Position numbers and translations under genes: made by a program. A DNA stretch of 64,000 nucleotides from CADEFQ01 sp050185195 (GTDB lineage: Bacteria > Pseudomonadota > Gammaproteobacteria > Steroidobacterales > Steroidobacteraceae): contig JBFWZQ010000004.1 in the NCBI GenBank assembly GCA_050185195.1, positions 62,001 through 126,000 on the forward strand, written 5' to 3'. Below are positions 16,899 to 25,118 of this stretch, piece after piece. How positions within the stretch are numbered: the stretch's first letter is position 1; each line of letters opens with the position of its first letter. The notes beneath the pieces were generated by a model. The model worked only from the letters and a program-made list of their open reading frames with translations, did no database searches and was not told the origin of the DNA.

Positions 16899-17930
16899 AT
16901 GGAGCATCCGACAGCATCCGATCCGACAATCACGAACGCTGCGGGCGATCGACCCTGGTCCGTGCGCGAAGGCGTACTCGAGGTACCGGGCGAACTGTCG
17001 CTGCACCATGGTGGCCGCCTCTCCGGCGTGCACGTGGCGTGGCGCCTCGTGGGACCGGCGAGCGCCCCGGTGGTGGCGACACTCGGTGGCATTTCCGCGC
17101 ACCGGCGCGTCTACGGCGACAAGGCCGGTGACGGGTGGTGGGGCGGCATCGTCGGGCCCGGTCGCGCGCTCGATGCGTCGCTCGTGCGGGTGCTCTCGTT
17201 CGACTATCTCGGCGGCAGCGGCGAGACGACCGGGCCGCGACCCGGCGAGGCCTTTCCCGCGATATCGACCTATGACCAGGCCGACCTGCTGTTGCGGCTG
17301 GTCAACCATCTCGGCATCAAGGCCCTGCACGCCATCATGGGCGCCTCCTACGGCGGCATGGTGGCGCTCGCGTTCGCCGAGCGCTTCCCGGAGCGGGTCG
17401 GCGAAATCGTCGTGATCAGCGCGGCCGATCGCGCGCACCCGATGGCGACGGCGTGGCGCAGCGTGCAACGCCGCGTGATCCGCTTCGCCGTGGACTGCGG
17501 GCGCGGCGCGGAAGGCCTCGAGATCGCGCGCGCCCTCGCGATGGCCACTTACCGCAGCCCCGAGGAATTCGCGGCGCGTTTTTCGGGCGCGCCACGCATA
17601 GATGAACAGGGCGCGGTGTTTCCGGTCGAGGAGTACCTGTTCGCGCGCGGCGCGGACTATGCCGCGCGCCACCATCCAGAAGCCTTCCTCTGCCTTTCCG
17701 AATCGATCGACCTGCATCGGGTCGATGCCGACCGCATTTTCGTGCCGACGATCGCCGTGGCCGTGCGCGAGGACCAGCTCGTGCCGGTTGCGGACATGCG
17801 CCGTCTTGCCGCGCGCCTCGCCAACGCGAGGTTGCACGAAATTTCGTCGGTCTACGGCCACGATGCCTTCCTCAAGGAGGCCGGCCAGCTGAAATCCATA
17901 TTCGCCACCTGTACCGGGAGCCTTGCGTGA
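16899..17930 (+). CDS. metX: Homoserine O-acyltransferase, MetX family
   Basis: A 343-residue alpha/beta-hydrolase-fold enzyme that activates homoserine for methionine synthesis. The nucleophile is S150 in MGASYGGMVAL, and the catalytic His is H321 in YGHDAFLKE, with its Asp probably in AVREDQLVP. LSFDYLGGSG and VATLGGISAHRRV are further family segments. MetX relatives of this shorter type in Xanthomonadales use succinyl-CoA rather than acetyl-CoA, so the activity may be homoserine O-succinyltransferase; this is not decidable from the motifs I can see. ATG 16899 has AAGAAGG 8 bases upstream. The gene is under the SAM-I riboswitch and overlaps metB by 4 bases. Confidence 0.9.
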   Translation: MEHPTASDPTITNAAGDRPWSVREGVLEVPGELSLHHGGRLSGVHVAWRLVGPASAPVVATLGGISAHRRVYGDKAGDGWWGGIVGPGRALDASLVRVLSFDYLGGSGETTGPRPGEAFPAISTYDQADLLLRLVNHLGIKALHAIMGASYGGMVALAFAERFPERVGEIVVISAADRAHPMATAWRSVQRRVIRFAVDCGRGAEGLEIARALAMATYRSPEEFAARFSGAPRIDEQGAVFPVEEYLFARGADYAARHHPEAFLCLSESIDLHRVDADRIFVPTIAVAVREDQLVPVADMRRLAARLANARLHEISSVYGHDAFLKEAGQLKSIFATCTGSLA

Positions 17931-19087
17931 CCGAACGCCTCGACGACACCACCCGCGCCGTGCGCGCGGGACTCGAAACCGACGCCGCCACCGGTGCGGT
18001 CGTGCCGCCGATCCATCTCTCCTCGACCTTTGCGTTTCGCGGCTTCGGCGAGAAGCGCAAGTACGACTACACGCGCTCCGGCAATCCGACGCGCGACCTG
18101 CTTGCCGATGCGCTGGCCGACCTCGAAGGCGGCGCCGGTGCGGTGGTCACGGCGACGGGCATGGCGGCGATCACCGTGGTCGGGCACCTGCTGCCCGCCG
18201 GCAGCCGCATCGTGGCCGCGCACGACTGCTATGGCGGCACATTCCGCCTGTTCTCGGCCTGGCAACGGCGCGGCGAGTTGAAGGTCGACTTCGTCGATTT
18301 CGGCGATGCCGCCGCGGTCGAGGCGGCGCTGACTTCGCCTTGTGCGCTCCTCTGGATCGAGACACCCAGCAATCCGCTGCTGCGCATCTCGGACATCGAG
18401 GCGCTTGCCGCGCGCGGCAAGCGGGCGGGGGCGATTGTCGTCGTCGACAACACTTTCCTGTCGCCGGCCTGGCAGCAGCCGCTCGCGCTCGGCGCCGATC
18501 TCGTGGTGCATTCGACCACGAAGTACCTGAACGGCCACAGCGACGTCGTCGGTGGCGCGGTCGTCGCGAAGACGGCGGAGCGCGCGCAGGAACTCACCTG
18601 GTGGGCGAACTGCCTCGGCCTGACCGGTTCGCCCTTCGACAGCTTCCTCACGCTGCGCGGCGTGCGCACGCTGCATGCGCGGCTCGCGATCCACGAGCGC
18701 AATGCGCAGGGCCTCGCCGAGTGGCTCAGCCGGGCGCCCGGCGTCGCGCGGGTCTACTACCCGGGGTTGTCGACGCATCCGGGCCACGACATCGCCCGGC
18801 GCCAGCAGCGCGGTTTCGGCGCCATGGTCTCGATCGAACTCGCCGGCGGCGAGGCGGCCGTGCGCCGCTTCATCGATGGCCTGGAACTCTTTTCGCTCGC
18901 GGAATCCCTCGGCGGCGTCGAAAGCCTGGTCGCGCACCCGGCGACGATGACGCATGCCGCGATGGAACCGGCGGCGCGCGCCGCGGCGGGACTCGTGGAT
19001 GGCCTGTTGCGCCTGTCGGTGGGGATCGAGGCCTTCGAGGACCTGCGCAATGACCTCGCGGGGGCGCTGGTGCGGGCGGCGAGCTGA
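17927..19087 (+). CDS. metB: Cystathionine gamma-synthase / O-acylhomoserine sulfhydrylase family
   Basis: A 386-residue PLP enzyme of the Cys/Met metabolism family, which joins activated homoserine with cysteine or sulfide. The cofactor lysine is K199 in HSTTKYLNGHSDVVGG. The N-terminus TRAVRAGLETDAATGAVVPPIHLSSTF and the TRSGNPTRD motif are typical. Pairing with metX under one riboswitch makes it the second enzyme of the methionine branch. Choosing between MetB and MetZ activity is not possible by eye. GTG 17927 overlaps the metX stop. Confidence 0.9.
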   Translation: MTERLDDTTRAVRAGLETDAATGAVVPPIHLSSTFAFRGFGEKRKYDYTRSGNPTRDLLADALADLEGGAGAVVTATGMAAITVVGHLLPAGSRIVAAHDCYGGTFRLFSAWQRRGELKVDFVDFGDAAAVEAALTSPCALLWIETPSNPLLRISDIEALAARGKRAGAIVVVDNTFLSPAWQQPLALGADLVVHSTTKYLNGHSDVVGGAVVAKTAERAQELTWWANCLGLTGSPFDSFLTLRGVRTLHARLAIHERNAQGLAEWLSRAPGVARVYYPGLSTHPGHDIARRQQRGFGAMVSIELAGGEAAVRRFIDGLELFSLAESLGGVESLVAHPATMTHAAMEPAARAAAGLVDGLLRLSVGIEAFEDLRNDLAGALVRAAS

Positions 19088-19090
19088 GGG

Positions 19091-20161
19091 CTACGGGCCA
19101 CGCCGCAGCGCCTCGACCACCGCGGCACCCATTTCCCTCGTCGTCATCACCTTCGTGCCTGACGCCGCGATATCCGCGGTGCGCGCACCCGCATCGAGCA
19201 CACGACTCACGGCCTGCTCGATGGCGCGCGCTTCCGCCTCGAGGCCGAGCGAATGGCGCAGCAGGAGCGCGGCCGAGAGGATCGTGCCGAGCGGATTGGC
19301 GATGCCGCGTCCCGCGATGTCGGGCGCCGATCCGTGGATCGGCTCGTAGAGGCCGCGGCGACCCGCGCCGAGCGACGCCGACGGCAGCACCCCGAGCGAT
19401 CCGGCGAGCATCGAGGCCTCGTCGGTCAGGATGTCGCCGAACATGTTTTCGGTGAGCAGCACGTCGAAATCGCGTGGGCGCCGGATCAGGTGCATCGCGG
19501 CGGCATCGACAAGCATGTGTTCGAGCGCGACGTCCGGAAACTCGGCCGCCATCACGCGACCCGCGGCCGCGCGCCAGAGGCGCGAGGTCTCGAGCACGTT
19601 CGCCTTGTCGATCGACGTCACGCGCTTGCGCCGTGCGCGCGCCAGGGCGCCCGCGACGCGCGTGATCCGCTCGATCTCGGCCACGGAGTAGGTGCACACG
19701 TCGGTGGCGTCGGTGTCGCTGCGGCGTTTTTCGCCGAAGTAGATGCCGCCGGTGAGTTCGCGCACGAACATGAAGTCGACGCCGTCCACCACTTCCGGCC
19801 GGATGGGCGATGCATCGCGCAACGCCGGGTGCACGGCGACGGGGCGCAGGTTGGCGAAGACACCGAGTTCACGGCGCAGCGCGAGCAATGCCGTTTCGGG
19901 GCGCAGCTTCGCATCCGGCGCGCTCCACTTGGGCCCGCCGATCGCGCCGAGCAGCACGGCGTCCGCCCGTCGGCACAGATCGAGCGTGGCCGGGGGCAGG
20001 CCGTCCGCGTGGGCGTCGATGGCCGCGCCGCCGAAGAGGGCCGGGGCAAGTTCGAAGTCATGGCCGTGCAGCGTCGCCGTCGTGTCGAGTACCTGCACGG
20101 CCTCCGCGACGACATCGGGGCCGATGCCGTCGCCGCCCAGTACCGCGATGAGTGCCTTCAT
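19091..20161 (-). CDS. leuB: 3-isopropylmalate dehydrogenase
   Basis: A 356-residue decarboxylating dehydrogenase of leucine synthesis. The start MKALIAVLGGDGIGPDVVAEAV and the later ELTGGIYFGEKR, SIDKANVLETSRLWR and ENMFGDILTDEASM are diagnostic; the last carries the metal-binding aspartates. The C-terminal NAD site GSAPDIAGRGIANPLGTI is intact. It is the last gene of the ilvC-leuACDB operon, overlapping leuD by 4 bases. Its end meets the convergent metB 3 bases away, with no clear terminator between them. Confidence 0.96.
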   Translation of the reverse strand: MKALIAVLGGDGIGPDVVAEAVQVLDTTATLHGHDFELAPALFGGAAIDAHADGLPPATLDLCRRADAVLLGAIGGPKWSAPDAKLRPETALLALRRELGVFANLRPVAVHPALRDASPIRPEVVDGVDFMFVRELTGGIYFGEKRRSDTDATDVCTYSVAEIERITRVAGALARARRKRVTSIDKANVLETSRLWRAAAGRVMAAEFPDVALEHMLVDAAAMHLIRRPRDFDVLLTENMFGDILTDEASMLAGSLGVLPSASLGAGRRGLYEPIHGSAPDIAGRGIANPLGTILSAALLLRHSLGLEAEARAIEQAVSRVLDAGARTADIAASGTKVMTTREMGAAVVEALRRGP

Positions 20162-20733
20162 GCCCGGCGCTGTTCGTAGGCGCGGATGTCGGCATCCTTC
20201 GAAAGGAGATAACCGAGCTCATCGACGCCGTTCAGCAGGCAGTAGCGGGCAAAGCCGTCGATCGGGAACTTCACGGTCGTGCCGGTCGGCAGCGTGAGCG
20301 TGCAGGACTCGAGGTCGATCGTGACGTCGGCGCCAGGGTTCGCGAGCAGCCATTCGTGGGTCCCCGCATCGACGATCACGGGCAACAGGCCGTTCTTGAG
20401 CGAGTTGTTGCGAAAGATATCGGCGATCTCGGTGCTGACGACGGCCCGGAAGCCGTAGTCGACGAGCGCCCACGGGGCGTGTTCGCGCGAAGAGCCGCAA
20501 CCGATGTTGCGTCCGGCGACCAGCACCTGGCAGCCCTGCGCCTCGGGCCGGTTCAGGATGAAGTCCGGTTTCGGCGCCCCCGTCGCGTCGTAGCGCCAGT
20601 CCGCGAAGAGGTGCGCGCCGAGCCCTTCCCGGGTCGTCGTCGTGAGGAAGCGCGCGGGCATGATCTGGTCGGTGTCGATGTTGGTCGAAGGGAGCACGAC
20701 GGTCTTCGACCGGATGGTCTTGATGGCGGTCAT
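20158..20733 (-). CDS. leuD: 3-isopropylmalate dehydratase small subunit
   Basis: A 191-residue swivel-domain subunit that works with LeuC to isomerise isopropylmalate. Typical segments: VVLPSTNIDTDQIMPARFL, GRNIGCGSSREHAPWALVDYGFRAV, IADIFRNNSLKNGLLPV. The length is normal. It starts at ATG 20733, 4 bases after the leuC stop, and overlaps leuB. Confidence 0.96.
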   Translation of the reverse strand: MTAIKTIRSKTVVLPSTNIDTDQIMPARFLTTTTREGLGAHLFADWRYDATGAPKPDFILNRPEAQGCQVLVAGRNIGCGSSREHAPWALVDYGFRAVVSTEIADIFRNNSLKNGLLPVIVDAGTHEWLLANPGADVTIDLESCTLTLPTGTTVKFPIDGFARYCLLNGVDELGYLLSKDADIRAYEQRRA

Positions 20734-20737
20734 TGGA

Positions 20738-22153
20738 TTATCCGTTCAGCAGGTCGCGCGGGTCGGTGACACGGCCTCGAATCGCCGTGGCTGCCGCGGT
20801 GAGCGGGCTCGCGAGCAACGTGCGGGCGCCGATGCCCTGGCGGCCCTCGAAATTGCGGTTGCTCGTGCTGACGCAGTACTCGCCCTTCGGTACCGTGTCG
20901 CCGTTCATGCCGAGGCACATCGAGCAGCCTGATTCGCGCCAGTCGGCCCCCGCGTCGAGGAAGATCCGGTCGAGGCCTTCCTGCTCGGCCTGGCGCCGCA
21001 CCTGTTGCGAACCCGGCACGATGAGGAGATGCACGCCCCGGGCCACCTTGTGGCCCCGTAGCACGTTGGCCGCCGCACGCAGGTCGGAGATGCGCCCGTT
21101 CGTGCAACTGCCGAGGAACACGACGTTGACCGGCTGGTTGCGGATCGGTTCGCCCGCGGTGAGGCCCATGTAGGCGAGGGCCTTGTCGAACGCCGGATCG
21201 CCCCTGCGCGACGGGATCGATGCGGAGATCGGCACGACCATGCCCGGGTTCGTGCCGTAGGTGATCATCGGCTCGAGCGCGGCCGCGTCGATGTCGACGC
21301 GCGCGTCGAAGCGTGCGCCGGCGTCGGTCGGCAGTTCGCGCCAGCGCGCCATGGCCTCGTCCCATGCGGCGCCTTGCGGTGCACGCGGCTTGCCCTTGAT
21401 ATAGGCGAAGGTCGTCTCGTCGGGCGCGATCATCCCGGCGCGCGCGCCGGCTTCGATGCTCATGTTGCACACGGTCATGCGCGCTTCCATGTCCATCGCC
21501 CGGATCGCCTCGCCGCGATACTCGATCACGTGGCCGGTGCCGCCCGCGACGCCGATCTGGCCGATGATGCCGAGGATCAGGTCCTTGGCCGTGACGCCGG
21601 GGTGCAACGCATTGGCGATCTCGATCGCGAGCGTCTTCGCCCGTCGCTGCAGCAGGCACTGCGTGGCGAGCACGTGCCCGACTTCGGTGCTGCCGATGCC
21701 GAAGGCGAGGGCGCCGAAGGCGCCGTGCGTGCTCGTATGGCTGTCACCGCAGACGATCGTCCGGCCCGGCTGGGTGAGCCCGAGCTCGGGCCCGATGATG
21801 TGCACGATGCCGCGCAGTTCGTGTTGCAGCCCGAGCAGCTCGACGCCGAACTCGGCGCAGTTCTTCTCGAGCTGGCGCACCTGCTTCGCCGCCGATTCGA
21901 TCGCGATCGGCTCGCCGCCGAAGACCTGCGCCGTGCGCGTGGGCGTCGAGTGATCCATCGTGGCGAGCGTCAGGTCGGGACGCCGCAGTTGCATGCCGCG
22001 CTCGCGCAGCAACTGGAAGGCCTGCGGCGAGGTGACCTCGTGCGTCAGGTGCAGGTCGATGAACAGTACGGCGGGGGTATCCGCCGTTTCAGGCACCACC
22101 ACATGGCGGTCCCAGACTTTCTCGAACATCGTCTTGGGCGAAGTCACGCGCAT
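20738..22153 (-). CDS. leuC: 3-isopropylmalate dehydratase large subunit
   Basis: A 471-residue aconitase-family subunit carrying the [4Fe-4S] cluster. The ligand cysteines are in VFLGSCTNGRI and GCSMCLGMN; the active-site segments VCGDSHTSTHGAFG and TMDHSTPT are present. I chose ATG 22153, where the family N-terminus (TMFEKVWDRHVVV) follows directly and AAAGGA provides a ribosome binding site. It follows leuA by 8 bases. Confidence 0.96.
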   Translation of the reverse strand: MRVTSPKTMFEKVWDRHVVVPETADTPAVLFIDLHLTHEVTSPQAFQLLRERGMQLRRPDLTLATMDHSTPTRTAQVFGGEPIAIESAAKQVRQLEKNCAEFGVELLGLQHELRGIVHIIGPELGLTQPGRTIVCGDSHTSTHGAFGALAFGIGSTEVGHVLATQCLLQRRAKTLAIEIANALHPGVTAKDLILGIIGQIGVAGGTGHVIEYRGEAIRAMDMEARMTVCNMSIEAGARAGMIAPDETTFAYIKGKPRAPQGAAWDEAMARWRELPTDAGARFDARVDIDAAALEPMITYGTNPGMVVPISASIPSRRGDPAFDKALAYMGLTAGEPIRNQPVNVVFLGSCTNGRISDLRAAANVLRGHKVARGVHLLIVPGSQQVRRQAEQEGLDRIFLDAGADWRESGCSMCLGMNGDTVPKGEYCVSTSNRNFEGRQGIGARTLLASPLTAAATAIRGRVTDPRDLLNG

Positions 22154-22161
22154 CGGTCCTT

Positions 22162-23730
22162 TCAGTTGAGGGGCTGGGAAGCAGGAAGGGTCGGAGCCGT
22201 GCGGGTGCCGGCCGCGCGGGCGAGCTCGATGCGGTTCACCACGTCGAGGAAAGCCTGTGCGCTCGCCTCGACGATATCGGTGCTGACGCTCGAGCCGCGA
22301 TAGTTGCGCTCGTTGTATTCGACATAGACGATCGCCTCGCCCTGCGCATCCTCGCCGGCCGAGACGCTGCGCAGCTCGAACTTGCGCAGCGCCGCGTCGA
22401 TGCCGGTGGCGGCTTCGATCGCCTTGAAGGCGGCATCCACCGGGCCGTCGCCCGTCACGCTGCGTTCCGAGAGCTGCCCGTCCGCGTGGCGCAAGCTCAC
22501 GCTCGCGCGCGCCGGCTCGCCGCCGCCGGCCGTGGTCCGCAGGTCCTCGATCGTCCAGGGTCCGCTCGCTGCGCCTTCCGCGCGCAGCACGAGTGCCTCG
22601 ATGTCGCCGTCGAACAGCTCTTTCTTCTTGTCCGCGAGTGCCTTGAAATCGGCGAACACGCGGTTGAACTCGCTGTCGTCGAGCTCGAAGCCGAGTTGCT
22701 GCACACGCTCGCGAAACGCATGCCGCCCGCTGTGCTTGCCGAGCACGAGGCTCGAGCGCGGCAGGCCCACGGTCCCCGGCTGCATGATCTCGTAGGTCGA
22801 ATGGTGCTTCAGCATGCCGTGCTGGTGGATGCCGGACTCGTGCGCGAACGCGTTCTCGCCGACCACCGCCTTGTTGCGCGGGATCGGCATGCCGACGATG
22901 TTCGACAGCAGGCGCGAGGTCGGATAGAGGCGGGTGGTCTGGATGCCCGTGCGCAGGTTGAAGAACGCCGCGCGCGTATTCAGCGCCATCACCACTTCCT
23001 CGAGCGAACAATTGCCCGCGCGCTCGCCGATGCCGTTGACCGTGCACTCGACCTGGCGCACGCCCGCCACCACCGCGGTGAGGCTGTTGGCGACGGCCAT
23101 GCCGAGGTCGTCGTGGCAATGCACCGACAGCCGTGCGCGCTCGATGCCGCGCACGTTCTTGCGCAGGTAGCGGAAGAGTTCGGCAAATTCATCCGGCACC
23201 GTGTAGCCGACGGTATCCGGGATGTTGACGGTGGTCGCACCGGCGTCGATCACGGCCTCCACGACCTCAGCCAGGAACTCGAGTTCGGTGCGTGAGGCGT
23301 CCTCCGGCGAGAACTCCACGTCCTCGCAGAACTCGCGCGCGATCCGCACGCCTTCGACCGCGCTCCTCACGATTTCCTCTTTCGCCATGTTGAGCTTGTG
23401 CTCGCGATGGATCGCGCTCGTCGCGAGGAACACGTGCAGGCGGTGGCGCGGGGCGTCACGCAGCGCCTTCGCCGCGAGTTCGATATCGCCGCGATGGCAG
23501 CGCGCGAGCGCGCAGATCACCGGGCCCTGCACCTCGCGGGCGATCGTCTCGACCGCCTCCCAGTCGCCGCGCGAGGCCGCGGGAAAGCCCGCTTCGATCA
23601 CGTCGACGCCGAGTTCCGCGAGTGCGCGCGCCATCCTGAGCTTTTCCGACCGGGTCATGCTGCAGCCCGGCGATTGCTCGCCGTCACGCAGCGTCGTGTC
23701 GAATATCAGCACCTGGTCCGGACTGTTCAT
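22162..23730 (-). CDS. leuA: 2-isopropylmalate synthase
   Basis: A 522-residue synthase for the committed step of leucine synthesis. The catalytic TIM barrel opens with LIFDTTLRDGEQSPGCSM, binds metal through VHCHDDLGMAVANS, and has VNGIGERAGNCSLEEVVMAL and GKHSGRHAF. The C-terminal 130 or so residues form the LeuA dimer domain, where leucine binds for feedback inhibition. Start ATG 23730. The gap to ilvC is 56 bases with no strong structure. Confidence 0.96.
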   Translation of the reverse strand: MNSPDQVLIFDTTLRDGEQSPGCSMTRSEKLRMARALAELGVDVIEAGFPAASRGDWEAVETIAREVQGPVICALARCHRGDIELAAKALRDAPRHRLHVFLATSAIHREHKLNMAKEEIVRSAVEGVRIAREFCEDVEFSPEDASRTELEFLAEVVEAVIDAGATTVNIPDTVGYTVPDEFAELFRYLRKNVRGIERARLSVHCHDDLGMAVANSLTAVVAGVRQVECTVNGIGERAGNCSLEEVVMALNTRAAFFNLRTGIQTTRLYPTSRLLSNIVGMPIPRNKAVVGENAFAHESGIHQHGMLKHHSTYEIMQPGTVGLPRSSLVLGKHSGRHAFRERVQQLGFELDDSEFNRVFADFKALADKKKELFDGDIEALVLRAEGAASGPWTIEDLRTTAGGGEPARASVSLRHADGQLSERSVTGDGPVDAAFKAIEAATGIDAALRKFELRSVSAGEDAQGEAIVYVEYNERNYRGSSVSTDIVEASAQAFLDVVNRIELARAAGTRTAPTLPASQPLN

Positions 23731-23786
23731 GCTGGCTCCGGGTGGATGGGCACACGCCTCGCGGTTTCGATCACCTCGAAGCGTGC

Positions 23787-24782
23787 TCAGGCACGCTCGT
23801 CGGACAACCAGGGCATGCGCTCGCGCAGCGCCGCGCCCACCTTCTCGATCTTGTGGTTGAGGTCCTGCTTCATCAGCCGGTCGTACTTCTTGCGGCCCTT
23901 GGCGTTCTCGCTGATCCACTGGCGGGCGAACTTGCCCTGCTGGATCTCCTTCAGGACCTTGCGCATTTCCTTCTTCGTGGCCGCATTCACGATGCGCGGC
24001 CCGCGCGTCAGGTCGCCGTATTTCGCCGTCTCGCTGATGAACTTGTGCATCTTCGCGAGCCCACCTTCGTGCAGCAGGTCGACGATCAGCTTCAGTTCGT
24101 GCAGGCACTCGTAGTAGGCGACTTCCGGCTGGTAGCCGGCCTCGACGAGGGTCTCGAAGCCCTTGACCACGAGTTCGGTGGCGCCGCCGCAGAGCACGGC
24201 CTGCTCGCCGAACAGATCGGTTTCGGTTTCTTCCGCGAAGGTGGTCTTCAGCACCCCGCCGCGCGTGCCGCCGATGCCGTGCGCGTAGGCGAGCGCCTTG
24301 GCGAAGCCCCGGCCGCTCGGGTCCTGGAACACCGCGATGAGGCAGGGCACGCCGCGGCCCTGCTGGTACTGGCGGCGCACGAGGCCGCCCGGGCCCTTCG
24401 GCGCGATCAGCACGACGTCGAGGTCCTTGCGGGGGCGGATCTGCTTGAAGTGGATGTTGAAGCCGTGCGCGAAGAGGAGGGTGGCACCCTTCTTCAGGTT
24501 CTTCTCGATCGACTTGTAGACGTCCTTCTGCACGAGGTCGGGCGTCAGCAACGCGACGAGTTCGGCCCCGACGGCCGCCGTGGCCGGTTCGGCGACCGCG
24601 AGGCCGTCCTTCTTCGCGCTCTTCCAGCCATCGCCGCCGCGACGTACGCCGACGACGACGTCGAAGCCGCTGTCCTTCAGGTTCAGCGCGTGCGCGCGGC
24701 CCTGGCTGCCGTAACCGATCACGGCGATGCGCGCGCCCTTGAGCGCCTTGCGGTCTACGTCCTTCTGCGAGAACAGCTTCAT
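23787..24782 (-). CDS. ilvC: Ketol-acid reductoisomerase, class I
   Basis: A 331-residue short-form enzyme of the branched-chain pathway. The NADPH loop is VIGYGSQGRAHALNL, the KPR segment LIAPKGPGGLVRRQYQQGRGVP is present, and metal ligands are in ETETDLFGEQAVLCGG and YYECLHELKLIVDLL. The start ATG 24782 lies just after the attenuator terminator. It is the first structural gene of ilvC-leuACDB, so expression of all five genes should follow leader control. Confidence 0.96.
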   Translation of the reverse strand: MKLFSQKDVDRKALKGARIAVIGYGSQGRAHALNLKDSGFDVVVGVRRGGDGWKSAKKDGLAVAEPATAAVGAELVALLTPDLVQKDVYKSIEKNLKKGATLLFAHGFNIHFKQIRPRKDLDVVLIAPKGPGGLVRRQYQQGRGVPCLIAVFQDPSGRGFAKALAYAHGIGGTRGGVLKTTFAEETETDLFGEQAVLCGGATELVVKGFETLVEAGYQPEVAYYECLHELKLIVDLLHEGGLAKMHKFISETAKYGDLTRGPRIVNAATKKEMRKVLKEIQQGKFARQWISENAKGRKKYDRLMKQDLNHKIEKVGAALRERMPWLSDERA

Positions 24783-24814
24783 CACTTCGACTCCAGCATG
24801 GGTTGTGAAAACAG

Positions 24815-24849
24815 AAAAAACCCCGCATCGGCATGGCCGGTGCGGGGTC
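24815..24849 (-). terminator. Intrinsic terminator of the ilvC-leu attenuator
   Basis: On the minus strand CCCCGCA, an inner CGGC-CAT-GCCG helix, and TGCGGGG form a long GC-rich stem followed at once by six T (24820-24815). It lies 33 bases before ilvC and after the leader peptide, the classical place for an attenuator. Confidence 0.85.
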
Positions 24850-24919
24850 CTGATTCTTCGCTCGTCCGCCTGTTTAAAGCTATACGCGCGACCCGCACCT
24901 GCTGCCCGCAAGGAGCAGG
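24839..24919 (-). promoter_or_regulatory. Antiterminator segments of the leucine attenuator
   Basis: Minus-strand GGTGCGGGTC (24899-24890), inside the leader peptide codons just after the leucine run, is complementary to GACCCCGCACC (24849-24839), the upstream arm of the terminator, apart from one bulged C. A competing hairpin CCTGCT/AGCAGG (24919-24914 with 24903-24898) covers the leucine codons. A ribosome stalled on those codons would break the second hairpin and allow the antiterminator. Confidence 0.6.
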
Positions 24920-24996
24920 AGGTCGAGCGGAAGGAGGGCGACGTCCGCGCGGGCGCAGGGCGCCGCAGCACTCGGGACGATCGTCGGGACTTCCAT
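24880..24996 (-). CDS. Leucine-rich leader peptide of the ilvC-leuACDB operon
   Basis: A 38-residue reading frame from ATG 24996 to TAG 24880, between the operon promoter and the attenuator terminator. Its second half, DVALLPLDLLLLAG, has seven leucines in fourteen residues and the first part has Ile and Val (TIVP), as expected for a leader that senses charged leucyl-tRNA. The stop lies about 30 bases before the terminator stem. The ribosome binding site is weak, and an in-frame GTG lies three codons upstream. Like leuL and ilvL, the peptide probably has no function of its own. Confidence 0.7.
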   Translation of the reverse strand: MEVPTIVPSAAAPCARADVALLPLDLLLLAGSRCGSRV

Positions 24997-25041
24997 GCGG
25001 ATCACAGGGTTATCGAACGCATCGTAAAGCTGATGCACCGG

Positions 25042-25071
25042 ATGACAACACACCGCGGAAGTGCTTGTCAA
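25042..25071 (-). promoter_or_regulatory. Promoter of the ilvC-leuACDB operon
   Basis: A perfect -35 TTGACA (25071-25066) is followed, after 18 bases, by TGTCAT (25047-25042), which is preceded by TG-T, an extended -10 element. This gives a leader of about 250 bases before ilvC, enough for the peptide and attenuator. It lies 48 bases from the divergent aminopeptidase start. Confidence 0.55.
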
Positions 25072-25118
25072 CGCGGCATTCCTGTAAGCTGTCGGGCCCT
25101 CCTGGCTTCATTGCATCC

